Below are positions 21,278 through 22,411 of a stretch of 22,411 nt of DNA, piece after piece. The DNA is from JBBTYG01 sp964483045 (GTDB taxonomy: Bacteria > Patescibacteriota > Minisyncoccia > UBA6257 > 2-01-FULL-56-20). The translations under genes were made by a program, and so were the position numbers. Each line of letters opens with the position of its first letter. Position 1 is the stretch's first letter. The notes beneath the pieces are model-generated. The model was not told where the DNA came from. It searched no databases and saw nothing but the letters and a program-made list of their open reading frames with translations. The stretch is from assembly GCA_964483045.1 (NCBI GenBank), contig CAYZZK010000003.1, forward strand, positions 1 to 22,411, read 5' to 3'.

Positions 21278-21958
21278 TTATCTGCGCGGAACGATCACTT
21301 CATATCGGTAATCCAGCAGGACTTCCGATCTGCTATCGAGGTCCGCAAGGGAAGCGGCAGATGCATTGAAGGAATTTGCCCCAGCAAGGAGTACTTTAAC
21401 TTCTTTGCCTACCTTCAGAAGAAAAAGCAAATGTCGGGGCTTTTTTCGCTCAAACCACTGGTTGTAGGCGTACTGAATAATCTGGTCTTCGGTGAGGCAG
21501 AGTCGCTCGAGATCTTCGTTGAAGAAATCAAAGATTTGGCGAATTTCGCCGTCCCGGATGCCTTTGTACACATCCACGGGAATTTTCTTAGTCGGCACTC
21601 GGGAAGTTTTGAGGGTTTTGAACTCGTCGCCCGGAAAATGGAAAACGGTTTTCGTTTTGGCAATTGTGCGAGTGCCATCAGTCGCTGGAATAAACTTAAT
21701 GCGATCCCGGCGTGTGTCCAATGCAATACGTGGCGCGAGATACTTCGCGATTTGATTGATATTGTCTTCGATCCAAAATCCATCACTCGGCAATGTACCG
21801 GTGCTTGCCGAATCGAGCATTTTTTTCACTATTCCATCATCAAACCAGCTCTCCTTGGCAAGTTTAGTTAGGGTTTTTTGTGCGGTGTTTCTAGCAACTT
21901 CAGCAACTGCACGTACATACCGCTCTTGTAGTTTCGGATTAACTGCATTTGTTTTCAT
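21278..21958 (-). CDS. Unrecognised soluble protein (226 aa)
   Basis: No family recognised. There is no signal peptide or membrane helix. It is mostly charged and helical at the N-terminus (LQERYVRAVAEVARNTAQKT), with a beta-like middle (TRTIAKTKTVFHFPGDEFKT), then an acidic helical segment (IFDFFNEDLERLCLTEDQII) and a C-terminal beta part (HLLFLLKVGKEVKVLLAG; SEVLLDYRYEVIVPRR). There are no zinc or nucleotide-binding motifs. ATG 21958 is chosen because AGAGG lies five bases upstream; an in-frame GTG at 21964 is too close to it. The promoter TTGATC-N17-TAGTCT is at 22024-22052, and a terminator follows the gene. Confidence 0.75.
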   Translation of the reverse strand: MKTNAVNPKLQERYVRAVAEVARNTAQKTLTKLAKESWFDDGIVKKMLDSASTGTLPSDGFWIEDNINQIAKYLAPRIALDTRRDRIKFIPATDGTRTIAKTKTVFHFPGDEFKTLKTSRVPTKKIPVDVYKGIRDGEIRQIFDFFNEDLERLCLTEDQIIQYAYNQWFERKKPRHLLFLLKVGKEVKVLLAGANSFNASAASLADLDSRSEVLLDYRYEVIVPRR

Positions 21959-22023
21959 GCTCACCTCTTGGCTGTTTTATTTTGTGAAGAACGGCTACTC
22001 CTTTTCGCCGCGAATCTTACAGA

Positions 22024-22052
22024 AGACTACCCTGGCCTCTTGCGAAGATCAA
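22024..22052 (-). promoter_or_regulatory. Promoter of the 226-aa protein gene
   Basis: TTGATC (22047-22052), 17-bp spacer, TAGTCT (22024-22029) on the minus strand, about 66 bases before the ATG at 21958. Confidence 0.5.
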
Positions 22053-22061
22053 GCTAATTTT

Positions 22062-22078
22062 TGTCATATTGTATGACA
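22062..22078. repeat. Short perfect palindrome next to the DipZ-like stop
   Basis: TGTCATA-TTG-TATGACA, directly after the stop codon at 22079-22081 and ten bases before the -35 box of the next gene. There is no T-run, so it could be an operator for the 226-aa gene or a 3' hairpin. Confidence 0.5.
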
Positions 22079-22411
22079 CTAACCAAACGTAAACGTAAAT
22101 GCCTTGAATCCCGGCTTGTCGATAATTATCTCGATCGTGTGCTCGCCGTATCCCGCGGGGTCGTCTATCAATTTATACAGCCGGTCTGCTTGGATGGTCA
22201 CTTTCCCCGAACGTACGTCCTCCCCTGCTTCGCTGCCGAGCGGCTTGCCGTCGCGAAGGACTGTAAGCGCCACCGGATACTCCGCGCTTCCCACGATATA
22301 CACGCTTTTCGCTTTATAGCGGAATATAATTTTCGCCCCTGCGTTCGCATTCTCCGCAAACTGATCGGTGAAATTCCACGTACCGGCAAAATATAATGCA
22401 TTGAGCTGAAT
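22079..22411 (-). CDS. DipZ/thioredoxin-like protein, C-terminal domain (5' end outside window)
   Basis: The frame is open to the right edge, giving 110 residues of C-terminus. ALYFAGTWNFTDQFAENANA, IIFRYKAKSVYIVGS, VTIQADRLYKLIDDPAGYGEHTIEIII and the terminal PGFKAFTFTFG match the beta-sandwich that follows the thioredoxin domain in DipZ-type cytochrome c biogenesis/thiol-disulfide proteins (usual ending PGVQAYAFTFG). Whole proteins have a CcdA-like membrane part and an extracytoplasmic thioredoxin; whether those are present lies beyond the window. If so, it would act in disulfide exchange outside the membrane. The 20 bases after the stop hold a palindrome. Confidence 0.8.
   Translation of the reverse strand: MQLNALYFAGTWNFTDQFAENANAGAKIIFRYKAKSVYIVGSAEYPVALTVLRDGKPLGSEAGEDVRSGKVTIQADRLYKLIDDPAGYGEHTIEIIIDKPGFKAFTFTFG

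Noticed and set aside
1..22411. CRISPR array, insertion sequence or transposase
   Set aside because: No regularly spaced repeats and no transposase-like frame were seen; the repeats present are those listed.

Overview
The window looks like a chromosomal segment of a Candidate Phyla Radiation bacterium (Patescibacteria, most likely Parcubacteria-like). That assignment is inferred from the compact DUF1653-prfB-ftsE-ftsX-'baseplate J-like' gene block, the reduced or variant forms of RecR, UppS and RF2, and the many tiny membrane or zinc-ribbon proteins. No rRNA is present to confirm it. The code is standard: an RF2 gene is present with its autoregulatory UGA frameshift site, and UGA is used as a stop.

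Left part (1-9009): the 3' end of cysS, then dnaB and recR on the + strand, facing a minus-strand block. In transcription order that block reads DUF1653 protein, prfB (one-base stop/start overlap, and a clear programmed +1 frameshift at CUU-UGA-C), ftsE, ftsX and a large membrane-anchored baseplate-J-like protein. An HD-domain phosphohydrolase and a cyclopropane-fatty-acid synthase follow.

Middle part (9075-13094): tRNA-Thr(CGU) and a minus-strand run of accessory genes. These are a four-helix membrane protein with a visible internal duplication, a YggT-like protein, a 72-aa membrane peptide, a 56-aa cysteine-rich zinc-ribbon protein, a DUF1801 gene broken by a 100-N assembly gap, a PH-like membrane protein, a VOC protein and a RibD/DHFR-like reductase.

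Gene-poor part (13095-15143): tRNA-Ser(CGA), two tandem paralogous small membrane protein genes, each with its own promoter and hairpin terminator, tRNA-Arg(CCU), tRNA-Ala(GGC), and a yjjX/DUF84 nucleotide phosphatase gene frameshifted in an A8 run.

Right part (15221-22411): an AI-2E-family transporter, a xylose-isomerase-like TIM barrel, an isoprenyl diphosphate synthase (UppS), a tRNA-dihydrouridine synthase, an unrecognised P-loop NTPase, a remarkable tRNA locus, an unrecognised 226-aa protein and the 3' end of a DipZ/thioredoxin-like gene.

The tRNA locus (20850-21138) is the most unusual item. A complete tRNA-Ala(CGC) sits inside what appears to be the anticodon loop of a second tRNA. 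The second tRNA's acceptor, D, anticodon and T stems can all be completed from sequence on both sides, and its T loop carries a further 23-nt insertion. One promoter precedes it and one hairpin follows it, so the whole appears to be a single transcription unit.
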